A DNA stretch of 64,000 nt from Luteithermobacter gelatinilyticus (GCF_005849285.1 NZ_CP040517.1:2238501-2302500); one strand, 5' to 3'. Positions 27,281 to 39,733 are shown, counted from the first letter of the stretch. Numbers and translations are program-made. Notes: generated by a model not told the origin, from the sequence alone.

Positions 27281-27311
27281 CTGAAAAAAACAAGGCAAAC
27301 GATATGTTCGC

Positions 27312-28862
<1,551 letters not shown>

Positions 28863-28983
28863 ACCTTCTTCAAATCTTAACGAAGTATATCATGTCGTCG
28901 CGCAAAAGACAGCTTGCGAACGTCGGGTGGTTGGCTCCCCTAAACGCCTGCTGGGTACACAGCTTGTCACAGGATAAAGGCGC

Positions 28984-29082
28984 TCAGGGGCGACTAAGTC
29001 GACCGAGGCTTAGCAGAAGAGATAGAAGAAGTGCGGAAGACAAAAAAGGCGCACGCCCGGAACCGTCTTTTCCGGCAGACAT
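28984..29082 (-). promoter_or_regulatory. Putative Leu-rich leader peptide ORF upstream of leuA (attenuator)
   Basis: A 32-codon ORF (ATG 29082, stop 28984-28986; an in-frame ATG at 29115 would give 43 codons) ending 121 bp before leuA on the same strand. Its second half has eight or nine leucine codons in about seventeen (SSALLLSLLLSLGRLSR), including the rarer CTA and CTT. The palindrome CGACTTAGTCG (28991-29001) overlaps its 3' end. This is the layout of a ribosome-mediated leucine attenuator, but I see no clean terminator with a U-run, and the Shine-Dalgarno is weak. Confidence 0.5.
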
Positions 29083-29328
29083 CAGTTCGTCAATGTGGCG
29101 CGTGCTTCGTATCATCTGTCTTCATTTCATCAGAGTCGACCTCTGTTTTACCCAATAAAATACGGTTTGTGAACCACAAAAATAAGGATTATGCGTCTCT
29201 TTCCGTCTGATTTACCCATCTCTCCGCCCGCGAATAAAACAAGAGCACGTTTATCCGGCAAATACAGGGCATCTGGTTCTGGTCGGTTTCAAAGATGGTG
29301 CCAGCCGGAATAAGTTTTTTCAATGGCG

Positions 29329-29356
29329 AAAAAAAGCCCCCGGCATAACCGGAGGC
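29329..29356 (-). terminator. Intrinsic terminator of the ilvC transcript
   Basis: On the minus strand, GCCTCCGG (29349-29356) pairs with CCGGGGGC (29336-29343) around a short TTATG loop, with one G-T wobble, and is followed directly by a run of seven T. It lies 28 bp past the ilvC stop. Confidence 0.88.
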
Positions 29357-29383
29357 CTTCCCACGTTTTGTGACAAAAATTTT

Positions 29384-30421
<1,038 letters not shown>

Positions 30422-30466
30422 CTAAAAATATCTGACAAAGTCTCTGCAATATCTTTTCTGCAATAC

Positions 30467-30985
30467 CTAAAGAGGGTCCCGGCCGCGGGTGAGCGCCGCA
30501 ACACCGGTCCGCACCAGTTCCACAAGTCCGAATTCCCCCATTAATTCAATAAATGCCTTGATTTTTTCCGTTTTCCCGGTGATCTCAAAAATAAAGCTGT
30601 CGCGGGTGCTGTCTACGACGCGGGCGCGGAAGGCGTCGGCGATGCGCTGGGCTTCATCCCGTTCTGTCCCTTCACAGCGCACCTTGATCAAGGCCAGCTC
30701 CCGTTCCACGGACGGCCCGTCCAGGGTCAGATCACCGACCCGATGCACCGGCACCAGCCGCTCCAGTTGCGCCTTGATCTGTTCAATGACCATGGGCGTG
30801 CCGGCGGTAACAATGGTAATGCGGGATTCCGCGCCTTCCAGATCCACGGGGGCCACGGTGAGATGTTCAATATTATAGCCCCGTCCTGAAAACAGCCCGA
30901 TCACCCGGGCCAGCACCCCGGCCTCGTTATCCACAATAACACTAATCGTGTGACGGGCGATCTCTTCCAGTTGTTTTGGTGTCAT
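30467..30985 (-). CDS. ilvN: Acetolactate synthase small (regulatory) subunit
   Basis: 172 residues. An N-terminal ACT domain (ISVIVDNEAGVLARVIGLFSGRGYNI, split here as ISVIVDNEAGVLARV and IGLFSGRGYNIEHLT) binds valine, and the C-terminal ALS_ss_C domain starts at about residue 85. It stimulates the catalytic subunit and confers feedback inhibition. It lies 85 bp downstream of ilvB and 63 bp before ilvC in one unit. The symbol ilvH is equally used. Confidence 0.95.
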   Translation of the reverse strand: MTPKQLEEIARHTISVIVDNEAGVLARVIGLFSGRGYNIEHLTVAPVDLEGAESRITIVTAGTPMVIEQIKAQLERLVPVHRVGDLTLDGPSVERELALIKVRCEGTERDEAQRIADAFRARVVDSTRDSFIFEITGKTEKIKAFIELMGEFGLVELVRTGVAALTRGRDPL

Positions 30986-31070
30986 ATTTCTGTCTTTCCT
31001 GTTGTATCGCAGCAGCTCTATTCCTTTTCTCCCGCTCCCGACCGCTTCCTCGCGGGCAAGCGGCAGGCCC

Positions 31071-32840
31071 TCAGACTAATGCCGCGCCCCCTTCATATTC
31101 CTCAAACTCTTCGTCATCAGGAAGGATCATTTCATTATGGGCTGCTCCGGATGGCACCATCGGGAAACAGTTGGCCAGTTTCGAGACCCGACAGTCAAAA
31201 ATCACCGGCTTGTTCACGTCCAGCATTTCCTGAATGGCGTCGTCCAGATCCCCCGGCTTGTCGCAGACAATACCGTGCGCCCCGTAAGCCTCCGCCAGTT
31301 TCACAAAATCAGGCAGGGATTCGGAATAGCTGTGGCTGTAACGGCTGCCGTGGTTCAATTGCTGCCACTGGCGGACCATGCCCATATATTCATTGTTCAG
31401 AATAAACAGCTTCACCGGCAGGTCATATTGCATGGCGGTGGCCATCTCCTGAATATTCATCTGGATGGAGGCTTCGCCGGCAATGTCGATGACCAAGGCA
31501 TCGGGATGCGCCATCTGCACCCCGATGGCTGCGGGAAAACCGTACCCCATCGTGCCAAGCCCGCCGGATGTCATCCAGTGATTGGGGTCATCAAAACCGA
31601 AATACTGTGCGGCCCACATCTGATGTTGCCCCACTTCGGTGGTGATATAGGGATTTTTGTCCTTGGTCAGGGCATAAAGCCGTTCCAGCGCATATTGCGG
31701 CATGATCTCATCGTCGCGCATTTTGTATTTCAAACAGTTGCGCGCCCGCCAGGACTCAATCGTGGCCCACCATTCCTTGAGACCGGTGTCATCCAGGCGA
31801 TGAACGCCGCTTTTCCAGATCTTGATCATGCTTTCCAGAACATGGGCCGCATCCCCGACAATGGGCACATCCACATGCACATTCTTATTAATGGAGGACC
31901 GGTCGATATCCACATGAATTTTTTTGGATTTCGGCGCAAAGGCATCCAGCCGGCCGGTCACCCGGTCATCAAACCGGGCGCCAATGCACACCATCACGTC
32001 GCAATCATGCATCGCCATATTGGCCTCATAGGTGCCATGCATGCCCAGCATTCCCAGAAACTGTTTATCCGAAGCCGGATACGCCCCAAGCCCCATCAGC
32101 GTCGAAGTAATCGGCGCCCCGGTCAACTGGACAAACTGGCGCAGTAATTGACAGGCCGCGGGACCGGAATTAATCAGCCCCCCTCCGGTATAGAAAATGG
32201 GTCTTTTGGCGGCGGCGATCATCTTGACCGCTTCTTCAATACGTTCCAGATCCCCCTTAACCTGGGGCCGGTAACTGCGATGCTCTACCCGCCCGCTATG
32301 GATTACATCGCTTTTGTCGATCTGAACGTCCTTCGGAATGTCCACCACAACCGGACCCGGCCGGCCGGAACCGGCCACAAAAAAGGCCTCATGAATGACC
32401 CGGGACAGTTCATCCACATCCTTCACCAGATAATTATGTTTGGTACAGTGCCGGGTAATGCCGACCGTGTCGGCTTCCTGAAACGCATCCGATCCGATCA
32501 GATGCACAGGAACCTGACCCGTAAGACAGATTACGGGAATGGAATCCATCATGGCGTCCGTCAGCCCGGTCACCGCATTGGTGGCTCCGGGGCCGGAGGT
32601 GACGAGAACGACCCCCGGTTTGCCGGTGGAACGGGCATATCCTTCCGCGGCATGGACGGCGGCCTGCTCGTGTCGCACCAGAACATGTTTGATTTTGTCC
32701 TGCTTGAAAATCTCGTCATAGATCGGGAGCACGGCACCGCCCGGATATCCGAAGATCACCTCCACCCCCAAATCCTGCAAGGATCTGAGAACGATTTCCG
32801 CGCCACTGATCTTGTTCGAAGACATTTGTCTACCTTTCAC
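31071..32840 (-). CDS. ilvB: Acetolactate synthase large (catalytic) subunit
   Basis: 589 residues. ThDP-dependent condensation of two pyruvates or pyruvate with 2-oxobutyrate, first common step to Val, Leu and Ile. Motifs: GYPGGAVLPIYDE and HEQAAVHAAEGYARSTGKPG (catalytic Glu) at the N-terminus, IGARFDDRVTGRLD in the FAD domain, and the ThDP site GEASIQMNIQEMAT...NNEYMGMVRQWQ; here GEAS replaces the more common GDGS/GDAS. First gene of ilvB-ilvN-ilvC, with a promoter about 240 bp upstream. Confidence 0.96.
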   Translation of the reverse strand: MKGRQMSSNKISGAEIVLRSLQDLGVEVIFGYPGGAVLPIYDEIFKQDKIKHVLVRHEQAAVHAAEGYARSTGKPGVVLVTSGPGATNAVTGLTDAMMDSIPVICLTGQVPVHLIGSDAFQEADTVGITRHCTKHNYLVKDVDELSRVIHEAFFVAGSGRPGPVVVDIPKDVQIDKSDVIHSGRVEHRSYRPQVKGDLERIEEAVKMIAAAKRPIFYTGGGLINSGPAACQLLRQFVQLTGAPITSTLMGLGAYPASDKQFLGMLGMHGTYEANMAMHDCDVMVCIGARFDDRVTGRLDAFAPKSKKIHVDIDRSSINKNVHVDVPIVGDAAHVLESMIKIWKSGVHRLDDTGLKEWWATIESWRARNCLKYKMRDDEIMPQYALERLYALTKDKNPYITTEVGQHQMWAAQYFGFDDPNHWMTSGGLGTMGYGFPAAIGVQMAHPDALVIDIAGEASIQMNIQEMATAMQYDLPVKLFILNNEYMGMVRQWQQLNHGSRYSHSYSESLPDFVKLAEAYGAHGIVCDKPGDLDDAIQEMLDVNKPVIFDCRVSKLANCFPMVPSGAAHNEMILPDDEEFEEYEGGAALV

Positions 32841-33077
32841 TTATTTTGTTACTCACAGGTTTTAATATATAAAATTCTGCTTTTTAAGCTTTTTCAGAAA
32901 AATATTTCAAACCGCCTTTTAATTCCTTTCATGCTGCCTCAGACCAACGTCCGGCACCTTTTCCCCGCCTATGGGGCCGGTTTTGTTCGTCGCCAGACCG
33001 GTTGTCTCAACGACCCCGTACGGTTTTCGGTTTTGGCTGCACTGCAACATCCCCTCGCACCTGCGGGAGAAGCCGGA

Positions 33078-33106
33078 AAAATATAGACATATAATTTCTC
33101 GGTCAA
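33078..33106 (-). promoter_or_regulatory. Sigma-70-type promoter for the ilv operon
   Basis: On the minus strand TTGACC (33101-33106) and TATTTT (33078-33083) are 17 bp apart; TATATT with 15-bp spacing is an alternative -10. The transcript would have a leader of about 230 nt before ilvB, long enough for attenuation or riboregulation. The rest of 32841-33155 shows no gene. Confidence 0.5.
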
Positions 33107-33155
33107 GTGGTTTTCTTGTAATATTAATACATAATGATCGAAAAATGTGTAATTT

Positions 33156-34076
33156 TTATTTCACTGGCGAAAAATCCGGTCCTTGGTGATGGATCCAATC
33201 CCTGCATTGATTGCGGAACCAGGTCATTTGCCGCTTGGCATATTGCCGGGTCGCTGTCTGCGCCTGCTGAATGGCCTCCTCCAGAGGCAGACGGCCTTCA
33301 AGATAAGCCGCCAGTTGCGACACCCCCAGTGATTTCATTACCGGCTGATCCGGGCTGTATCCCCTGGCCATGAGGGAACGCACCTCCTCAAGCGCCCGCC
33401 CCTCACGCACCATTTTCTCAAAACGCGCATCACACCGAGCATAAAGCCACTCCCGGTCCGGCATCAGTACATGTTTTTCCAAGGCCAGGTCCTCCCGCTC
33501 TTCAAGCCCCCCCTGACCCGGCTGACGTTGCCACCAGCTTAAGGGCCGTCCTGTGGACAGGGCAACCTCCAGCCCCCGTGCGATCCGCTGCCGGTCGGTC
33601 GGGGCAATTTTTGCAGCCCAGTCAGGATCAAGCGCCTTCAGGCGTATATGGGCGGCTTCGGCCCCCTCCGACGCCACCTCCTGCCGCACGGCCTGCCGAA
33701 TCTCCGGCGCTACGGATGGGATCGGAGACAGCCCCTGAAGCAAGGCCCGAAAATACAGTCCCGTCCCCCCGACCACAATTGGCACCCCGCCCCTGGCCCA
33801 AATATCCCCAAGAACATTCAGCGCCATTTCCCGCCAGGTTTCGGCAGAACAGGCATCATTGCCGCCCAGCACGCCATAAAGATGATGCGGCACCTGGCAT
33901 TCCTCCTCTTCCGATGGACGCGCCGTCAGGTCCCGCAATTCCGCATAAACCTGCATGCTGTCCGCGTTGACGATCTCACCGTCCTTTTCACTGGCCCACC
34001 GCAAGGCCAGTGCCGATTTGCCGCTGGCCGTCGGCCCCGCCAGAAGAATGATTTCTTTTCTGCTTTCCGTATTCAT
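33156..34076 (-). CDS. miaA: tRNA dimethylallyltransferase
   Basis: 306 residues. Adds a dimethylallyl group to A37 of tRNAs reading UNN codons. Motifs: P-loop AGPTASGKSALAL, then NADSMQVY, and VVGGTGLYFRALLQGL; the C-terminus has the QYAKRQMTWFRNQ motif of the family. A single gene, divergent from serB. Confidence 0.96.
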   Translation of the reverse strand: MNTESRKEIILLAGPTASGKSALALRWASEKDGEIVNADSMQVYAELRDLTARPSEEEECQVPHHLYGVLGGNDACSAETWREMALNVLGDIWARGGVPIVVGGTGLYFRALLQGLSPIPSVAPEIRQAVRQEVASEGAEAAHIRLKALDPDWAAKIAPTDRQRIARGLEVALSTGRPLSWWQRQPGQGGLEEREDLALEKHVLMPDREWLYARCDARFEKMVREGRALEEVRSLMARGYSPDQPVMKSLGVSQLAAYLEGRLPLEEAIQQAQTATRQYAKRQMTWFRNQCRDWIHHQGPDFSPVK

Positions 34077-34217
34077 CTTTTTTCACTTGTTCCACTTGCG
34101 CCGGGAACTGGTTTCCCCACAAAACCCTCAAAATTTTCATAGCCTTCCTGACCGACTTGGTGTACCGATAAGGCCACTGATCTCTTTTTGTTGTAACGGA
34201 TTTAAAAACCCTGCGCC

Positions 34218-35117
34218 ATGACGAATGTTCTGACCCTGATCTGTAATCCGGAAACAGCCACACTGGATACCACCGTGGCAGACAAATATTACGATGCCCT
34301 GCATGACGCCGGCCTGAGGCCGGCCGCGCCGATCTGGCTGGCGGCGGGGGAAGCGATGGACCTACCCTTTTCCGGCTCCTTGGACACCGCCCGGGAAACA
34401 CTGACACCGCTTCTTCAGGCTGAAGCCCTGGATTACGCCATCCAGCCTCAGGCAGAGCGTCGCAAACAGCTGCTGATCGCAGATATGGACAGCACCATCA
34501 TTCAGGTGGAATGCATTGACGAACTGGCGGATTTTGCGGGTCTGAAGGAAAAAGTGGCCGCCATAACCGAGGCCGCCATGCGCGGCGAACTGGATTTCGC
34601 AGCAGCATTGAAAGAACGGGTCAGCCTGCTCAAAGGCATAGACATCGCCGTACTGGACCGGGTCTTTCATGAACGGGTCCGCCTCACTCCTGGCGCTGTG
34701 GAAATGGTGCAGACCATGAACAAGACGGGCGCCATGACCATTCTGGTGTCCGGCGGGTTTACCTTTTTCACCCACCGGGTGGCAGAAGCCACCGGCTTTC
34801 AGGTGAACCGGGGCAATGTGCTGGGCATTTCCAATGGCAAACTGTCCGGCGAGGTGGTCCCCCCCATCGTGGACAGCTCCACGAAGCTCAACTCCCTGAT
34901 CGAATTTCGGCAGTCCTCCGCTCTCACGCCCCGCCAGACTCTGGCCGTCGGCGACGGCGCCAATGACATTCCGATGATCCAAGAAGCCGGGCTGGGCGTC
35001 GCCTATCATCCCAAGCCAGCTGCAGCCGCAGCCGCTGACGTGGTCATCCGTTATGGCGACCTCACTGCCCTGCTCTATCTTCAGGGTTTTCACAAAGAGG
35101 AATTTGTCACGGCGTAA
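34218..35117 (+). CDS. serB: Phosphoserine phosphatase
   Basis: 299 residues. Dephosphorylates phosphoserine, the last step of serine synthesis. The N-terminal 80 residues are an ACT-like regulatory region; the HAD core starts with DMDSTII (nucleophile Asp89, acid Asp91), followed by ILVSGGFTFFT and GDGANDIPMIQEAGLGVAYHP. The last 11 bp overlap the end of the convergent glpK gene, so no terminator lies between them. Confidence 0.95.
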   Translation: MTNVLTLICNPETATLDTTVADKYYDALHDAGLRPAAPIWLAAGEAMDLPFSGSLDTARETLTPLLQAEALDYAIQPQAERRKQLLIADMDSTIIQVECIDELADFAGLKEKVAAITEAAMRGELDFAAALKERVSLLKGIDIAVLDRVFHERVRLTPGAVEMVQTMNKTGAMTILVSGGFTFFTHRVAEATGFQVNRGNVLGISNGKLSGEVVPPIVDSSTKLNSLIEFRQSSALTPRQTLAVGDGANDIPMIQEAGLGVAYHPKPAAAAAADVVIRYGDLTALLYLQGFHKEEFVTA

Positions 35118-36603
35118 CAGAAAGGGTACGCACCACGGCCTGACGCCATCCGGCAAGCAACGCCTGCCGCATCTCTGGCTCCATACGGGGCTGATATTGC
35201 TTGCGAGCGGTCCAGCACCGGGAGATTTCCTGTACGCCGGACCATTCCCCTGCCGCCAGTCCCGCCAGATAGGCCGCACCCAATGCCGTGGTTTCGTGAT
35301 GCCGGGGCACTTCGACCGGCAGATCCAGAATATCGGCCACAAAAGCACAGAACCAGTTGTTAACCGACATCCCGCCATCAATGCGCAGGGCCGTGGGGGC
35401 CGCCGCCCCGTCCCGACGCATGGCGGTCATCAGATCATGACTTTGATACGCCACCGATTCCAACGCAGCGCGGGCCAGATGCGCTGGTGTTGTCTCCAGA
35501 GTCAAGCCGCAGATCAGGCCCCGGGCTTCGGGATCCCACCACGGCGCCCCCAGACCAACAAATGCCGGTACCATATAAACCCCGTGATGATCGGACAGGG
35601 ATCCGGCCAAGCCCTCCGTCTGGGCGGCCTCGTCAATGAGCCGCAAGCCATCCCGCAACCATTTCACGGCCGCCCCGGCGCTGAAGATTGCCCCTTCCAG
35701 AGCATAATTCATCTGCCCGCCCAGGCGATACGCCGGTGTGGTCAGAAGCCGCGCGGAAGAGGAGAGCGCCTTTTCCCCGGTATTCATCAGCATGAAACAG
35801 CCCGTGCCATAAGTTGCCTTAATCATGCCCGGCGCAAAGCAGGCCTGGCCAATCAACGCCGCCTGCTGATCCCCCGCCATGCCGGTCACGGGAACAGCGC
35901 GCCCCAGCACCGCGGAATCGGTTTCGCCAAACGCATGGGCATTGTCACAAACCTCGGGCAAAAGGGCAGCGGGAATGCGAAACAGCCGTAACAACTCCTC
36001 GTCCCAGCATTGCCGGTGAATGTCATAAAGCAATGTGCGGGATGCGTTGGTGACATCAGTGGCGTGAACCGTGCCGCCGGTCAGCCGCCAGAGCAGAAAG
36101 CTGTCGATGGTACCTACCGCCAGCGCCCCATTTTCGGCCTTTTCCCTGGCGCCGGACACATGGTCCAGCAGCCAGGCAATTTTTGTAGCGGAAAAATATG
36201 GATCCAACAAAAGTCCCGTCCGGGCCCGCACCATGTCTTCGACCCCCGCCTCTTTCAGACGCCCGCACACATCGCTGGTGCGCCGGTCCTGCCAGACAAT
36301 GGCCCGATACACAGGTTTTCCAGTTTTGCGTTCCCATAGGACCACGGTCTCGCGCTGATTGGCAATGCCAATGGCGCTGATGGCCCGCACCCCGCCTGGA
36401 ACCATTTCAAGGGCTTCCCGCGCTGTCTCCAGAACGTTTCTCCAGATTTCCTCCGCATCATGTTCGACCCATCCTGCTTTGGGGTAATATTGCGGAAATT
36501 CCCGTTGCGCCTGACTGACAACCTGCCCTGTCAGATCAAACACGATGGCCCGGCTGCTGGTGGTGCCCTGGTCCAGGGCGAGAATATGGCGTTTTGCCGT
36601 CAT
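35107..36603 (-). CDS. glpK: Glycerol kinase
   Basis: 498 residues, FGGY family. Phosphorylates glycerol with ATP in the cytoplasm. Motifs: LALDQGTTSSRAIVFD at the N-terminus, ATYGTGCFMLMN and the C-terminal RIDGGMSVNNWFCAF. The ATG at 36603 overlaps the glpD stop by 4 bp, so kinase and dehydrogenase are made together. No glycerol facilitator gene is next to them. Confidence 0.97.
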   Translation of the reverse strand: MTAKRHILALDQGTTSSRAIVFDLTGQVVSQAQREFPQYYPKAGWVEHDAEEIWRNVLETAREALEMVPGGVRAISAIGIANQRETVVLWERKTGKPVYRAIVWQDRRTSDVCGRLKEAGVEDMVRARTGLLLDPYFSATKIAWLLDHVSGAREKAENGALAVGTIDSFLLWRLTGGTVHATDVTNASRTLLYDIHRQCWDEELLRLFRIPAALLPEVCDNAHAFGETDSAVLGRAVPVTGMAGDQQAALIGQACFAPGMIKATYGTGCFMLMNTGEKALSSSARLLTTPAYRLGGQMNYALEGAIFSAGAAVKWLRDGLRLIDEAAQTEGLAGSLSDHHGVYMVPAFVGLGAPWWDPEARGLICGLTLETTPAHLARAALESVAYQSHDLMTAMRRDGAAAPTALRIDGGMSVNNWFCAFVADILDLPVEVPRHHETTALGAAYLAGLAAGEWSGVQEISRCWTARKQYQPRMEPEMRQALLAGWRQAVVRTLSVTP

Positions 36604-38180
36604 TGTTCGCTCCTCAGTAGGGTTTCATACCGGCCAAGAGCGCCGCTTTGACGGAGCGCGACCATATAACGGCTGAGCCGCTGCAGCGTCTCCGGCGGGA
36701 CATGCAGGCCGAGCTTGCTGCGCCGATACAGAATATCTTCCGGTCGACGCGCCCATTCTTTGAGCACCAGATAATCCACTTCTGCCTGATAAAGTCCACC
36801 GCCAAAATTCTCCCCCAGATCCTCCAACGAGACGGCTTCACCCAGCACTTCTTCCACCCGTGTGCCATAGGCCCGGCACAAACGTTCGGCCAGCACCAGT
36901 GGCACAAAAGGACGCCGGCGACGAAAATCTGCAAAGAATGCGTCAAAATCCGCATCCGGCATGTCCCCTCCAGGCAGGGGACTGGTTGCCGTCCAGGAGG
37001 GCACGTCACAGCCCAAATGAGGCGCAAGGCGGTTCACCGCCGCTTCGGCCAGTTTGCGATACGTGGTAATCTTGCCCCCATAGACATTCAGCAGCACAGG
37101 GCGAGCTGCCCCGCCCTCATGCGCGGCCTCTCCTTCCAGATCCAAGACATAATCCCGGGTGATCACTGACGGATTTTCGACGCCATGGTCAGGATCTTCA
37201 TCATAAAGCGGGCGGATTCCGGCATAGCTCCAGATGACATCCCCGGGTGTAATGGCATGGCGAAAATAACCATTGACGCTGTCACACAAATACCGGATTT
37301 CCTCGGGCGAAATCCGGGCCGGGCCAGGCGCTTCCTGCCACAGAACATCCGTAGTGCCAACCAGGCTGAAGGTCTTTTCAAAGGGGAGGACAAACACCAC
37401 CCGGCGGTCCGGGGTCTGAAGGATATAGGCATAATCTCCGTCATAAAGCCGTGGTACCACAATATGACTGCCCTTGACCAAGCGGATGGTTCGGGGGCGA
37501 TTGTCCCCCATACAGTCCTTTAACAGGTGGGCAACCCAAGGCCCAGTGGCATTGACCAGGGCCCGGGCCAGAACACGCCGGTCGGCGCCACTGTCCTCAT
37601 CCTTCAGCTCAACCTGCCAGAATTTCCCCCGCGGCACCGCTTTCACCAGCCGGGTGAAGGTCCTAATTATGGCTCCCCGTTCCGCCGCATCCAACGCATT
37701 CAGAATGACAAGCCGGCTGTCCTGTACTTGACAGTCAGTATATAAAAATCCGCGCCGAAGATCTGGTTTCAGCCCGGCCCCGTAAGGCGACCCCCTGAAT
37801 TTAATGCTGCGCGAGGGCGGAAAAGATCCGCGACCGCCCAAGTAATCATACAGGAAAAGCCCCAAACGGATGAGCCAGGCCGGGCGCATGCCCCGCTGAT
37901 GTGGCAATATGAACGTCAGGGGACGGATGATATGTGGCGCCAGCCGCCAGAGCCGTTCGCGTTCCTGAAGAGCTTCTCGCACCAGTCGAAACTGCCCCTG
38001 CTCCAGATACCTGAGTCCGCCGTGAATAAGCTTGGTACTGGCCGACGAGGTATACGCGCCAAGATCGTCCTGCTCCACCAGCATCACCGAAAGACCGCGC
38101 CCCGACGCATCGCGGGCAATACCGACACCGTTAATTCCGCCCCCGGCCACCAGCAGGTCCACAGAAGACTCACGCTGCAT
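36600..38180 (-). CDS. glpD: Glycerol-3-phosphate dehydrogenase (FAD-dependent)
   Basis: 526 residues from ATG 38180, chosen because AGGGGAGA precedes it; the ATG 13 codons upstream lacks one. Oxidises glycerol 3-phosphate to dihydroxyacetone phosphate at the inner membrane and feeds electrons to quinone. FAD motif GGGINGVGIARDASGRG; family motifs TSSASTKLIHGGLRYLEQG and VYGGKITTYRKLAE are present. Forms a two-gene operon with glpK. Confidence 0.96.
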   Translation of the reverse strand: MQRESSVDLLVAGGGINGVGIARDASGRGLSVMLVEQDDLGAYTSSASTKLIHGGLRYLEQGQFRLVREALQERERLWRLAPHIIRPLTFILPHQRGMRPAWLIRLGLFLYDYLGGRGSFPPSRSIKFRGSPYGAGLKPDLRRGFLYTDCQVQDSRLVILNALDAAERGAIIRTFTRLVKAVPRGKFWQVELKDEDSGADRRVLARALVNATGPWVAHLLKDCMGDNRPRTIRLVKGSHIVVPRLYDGDYAYILQTPDRRVVFVLPFEKTFSLVGTTDVLWQEAPGPARISPEEIRYLCDSVNGYFRHAITPGDVIWSYAGIRPLYDEDPDHGVENPSVITRDYVLDLEGEAAHEGGAARPVLLNVYGGKITTYRKLAEAAVNRLAPHLGCDVPSWTATSPLPGGDMPDADFDAFFADFRRRRPFVPLVLAERLCRAYGTRVEEVLGEAVSLEDLGENFGGGLYQAEVDYLVLKEWARRPEDILYRRSKLGLHVPPETLQRLSRYMVALRQSGALGRYETLLRSEQ

Positions 38181-38255
38181 CACGTCTCCCCTTCCTGACG
38201 GCATTGGTATGGGCGACACGGATCCTTTCTGTGTTATGGTGTTTCGGCCCCACGA

Positions 38256-38573
38256 TCACTCCGGTGGTTCCTCTTTGCGCCTGGGGGGACGGCGGATCAT
38301 GTAACGCGCTCCTAAAAAAGCCGGCACCACCATGATCAGACCCGCAACTATGCCGGCCCAAATCGTCTCCAACAGGCTCTGGGACTCTGATGATGTCCAA
38401 AAAAGCAGGGACACAAACAGCAGGGCACCCGCCTCAAGTACAATAAAAACCGTCACAAAAATCAGATAGGCTTCCACAGGTTTTAACTGAGGGTGCCGTG
38501 CATGTGTGGCGTAAGGCCAGGCCACACATAAAAAAGCAATCCAGCCAACCCAAGCCAACGCGCTGAAATCCAT
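38256..38573 (-). CDS. Small hypothetical three-helix membrane protein
   Basis: 105 residues, not recognised. Three hydrophobic segments (about 5-22, 33-60, 68-90) and a basic/acidic C-terminal tail RRPPRRKEEPPE. A strong GGAGGAGG Shine-Dalgarno stands right before the ATG, which supports translation. It lies 75 bp upstream of glpD on the same strand and could be the first gene of that operon. Function unknown. Confidence 0.6.
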   Translation of the reverse strand: MDFSALAWVGWIAFLCVAWPYATHARHPQLKPVEAYLIFVTVFIVLEAGALLFVSLLFWTSSESQSLLETIWAGIVAGLIMVVPAFLGARYMIRRPPRRKEEPPE

Positions 38574-38679
38574 GCCTCCTCCTTACCAATCCATTCCGTG
38601 CATCTGCCAGACATATTATATTGTATATTTTATCATAAACCAAAATGGCATCATTTCACCACATTTGTCTTGGGACACT

Positions 38680-38851
38680 TGTCTCGGGCTATATGTCTCG
38701 GGCTATATGTCTCTGGGCACACCGTCTTGCCGCCCGCCGTCAATCCCTATATAGTCACTTCAAAAACGGACAGGATTTTTACCCAGAACAGGGAACGGAT
38801 CGGCAAGATTGCCCGGGGATCATGCCTCAAAATCAGGGCCTCAAAATCAGG
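38680..38851. repeat. Two tandem duplications upstream of modA
   Basis: TGTCTCGGGCTATA is repeated at 38680-38693 and 38694-38707, with a partial third copy to about 38717. GCCTCAAAATCAGG is repeated at 38824-38837 and 38838-38851, just before the modA start. The gap 38574-38863 has no other gene, and I see no ModE-type box. Confidence 0.75.
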
Positions 38852-38863
38852 TAAGACGTAAAA

Positions 38864-39733
38864 ATGAGTCATCACAATTCGGTCATCCCTGAATATTCCA
38901 GCAACTTATCCAGAAGATTATCCAACAGGATGTTCAGAATGGCCCTGGGGATAATGACCTGTCTCATGCTGTGGGCCTGTCTCATGCTGTGGGGAAGTGG
39001 AACACATGCCCGAACCGAAGAGATTACCGTGGCCGTTGCTTCCAATTTTGCTGCCGCCATGCGGGATATTGCAAAAACCTATGAGGAACGGTCGGGGCAC
39101 AAGGTGGTTCTGGCATTCGGCTCCACCGGCAAACATTACGCCCAGATCCTGAACGGCGCACCGTTTGACGCTTTTTTCGCCGCCGACAGCACGCGGCCCC
39201 AAAAGCTTGAAGAACACGGCCTCACCGTGCCTGGATCGCGATTTACCTATGCCCGCGGCCGCTTGGCGCTCTGGAGTGCGACCCCCGGTTTTGTGGATGA
39301 TCGGGGAGACATCCTTGCCAAGGGAAAGTTTGCCCATCTGGCCCTGGCTAATCCCAAACTCGCCCCCTACGGTCGGGCCGCTAAGGAGACGCTAATGCGT
39401 ATGGGGCTCTGGAACAAACTCATGCCCCGTCTTATCCGCGGGGAAAATATCGGACAGGCGTTTCAGTTTGTCAAAACCGGAGCAGCTGAACTGGGATTTG
39501 TAGCCTATGCCCAGATCGTCACACTCACACTGCCCCTTTCAGGGTCATATTGGCTGGTGCCCGAACATCTTCATATGCCCATCGACCAACAGGCCGTCCT
39601 GCTCAATGACAGGCCCGCGGCTCGGGACTTCTTTGCCTTTATCAAAGGGGAAAGTGCACAAGAAATTATTCGGGCGTATGGTTACGACAGACAGGCGCGG
39701 CCCCTGAACAAGCCGGGGAAGGAGACAGACTGA
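38864..39733 (+). CDS. modA: Molybdate ABC transporter, substrate-binding protein
   Basis: 289 residues. Periplasmic binding protein with [15 protein letters not shown] and [20 protein letters not shown], which hold the molybdate-contacting Ser residues. The N-terminus is long; Met23 or Met26 could be the true start of the signal peptide. The signal region contains a perfect 18-bp in-frame duplication (38958-38993) that repeats the residues CLMLW. The stop shares a base with modB's start. It takes up molybdate or tungstate. Confidence 0.93.
   Translation: MSHHNSVIPEYSSNLSRRLSNRMFRMALGIMTCLMLWACLMLWGSGTHARTEEITVAVASNFAAAMRDIAKTYEERSGHKVVLAFGSTGKHYAQILNGAPFDAFFAADSTRPQKLEEHGLTVPGSRFTYARGRLALWSATPGFVDDRGDILAKGKFAHLALANPKLAPYGRAAKETLMRMGLWNKLMPRLIRGENIGQAFQFVKTGAAELGFVAYAQIVTLTLPLSGSYWLVPEHLHMPIDQQAVLLNDRPAARDFFAFIKGESAQEIIRAYGYDRQARPLNKPGKETD

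Noticed and set aside
32919-33050. 43-codon ORF upstream of ilvB as a branched-chain leader peptide
   Set aside because: It holds only scattered Val, Leu and Ile codons with no run, and no convincing terminator/antiterminator pair; I kept only the promoter.
38574-38863. ModE box or molybdenum-cofactor riboswitch before modA
   Set aside because: AT-rich sequence at about 38610-38640 does not match the ModE palindrome, and no riboswitch-like fold was recognised.
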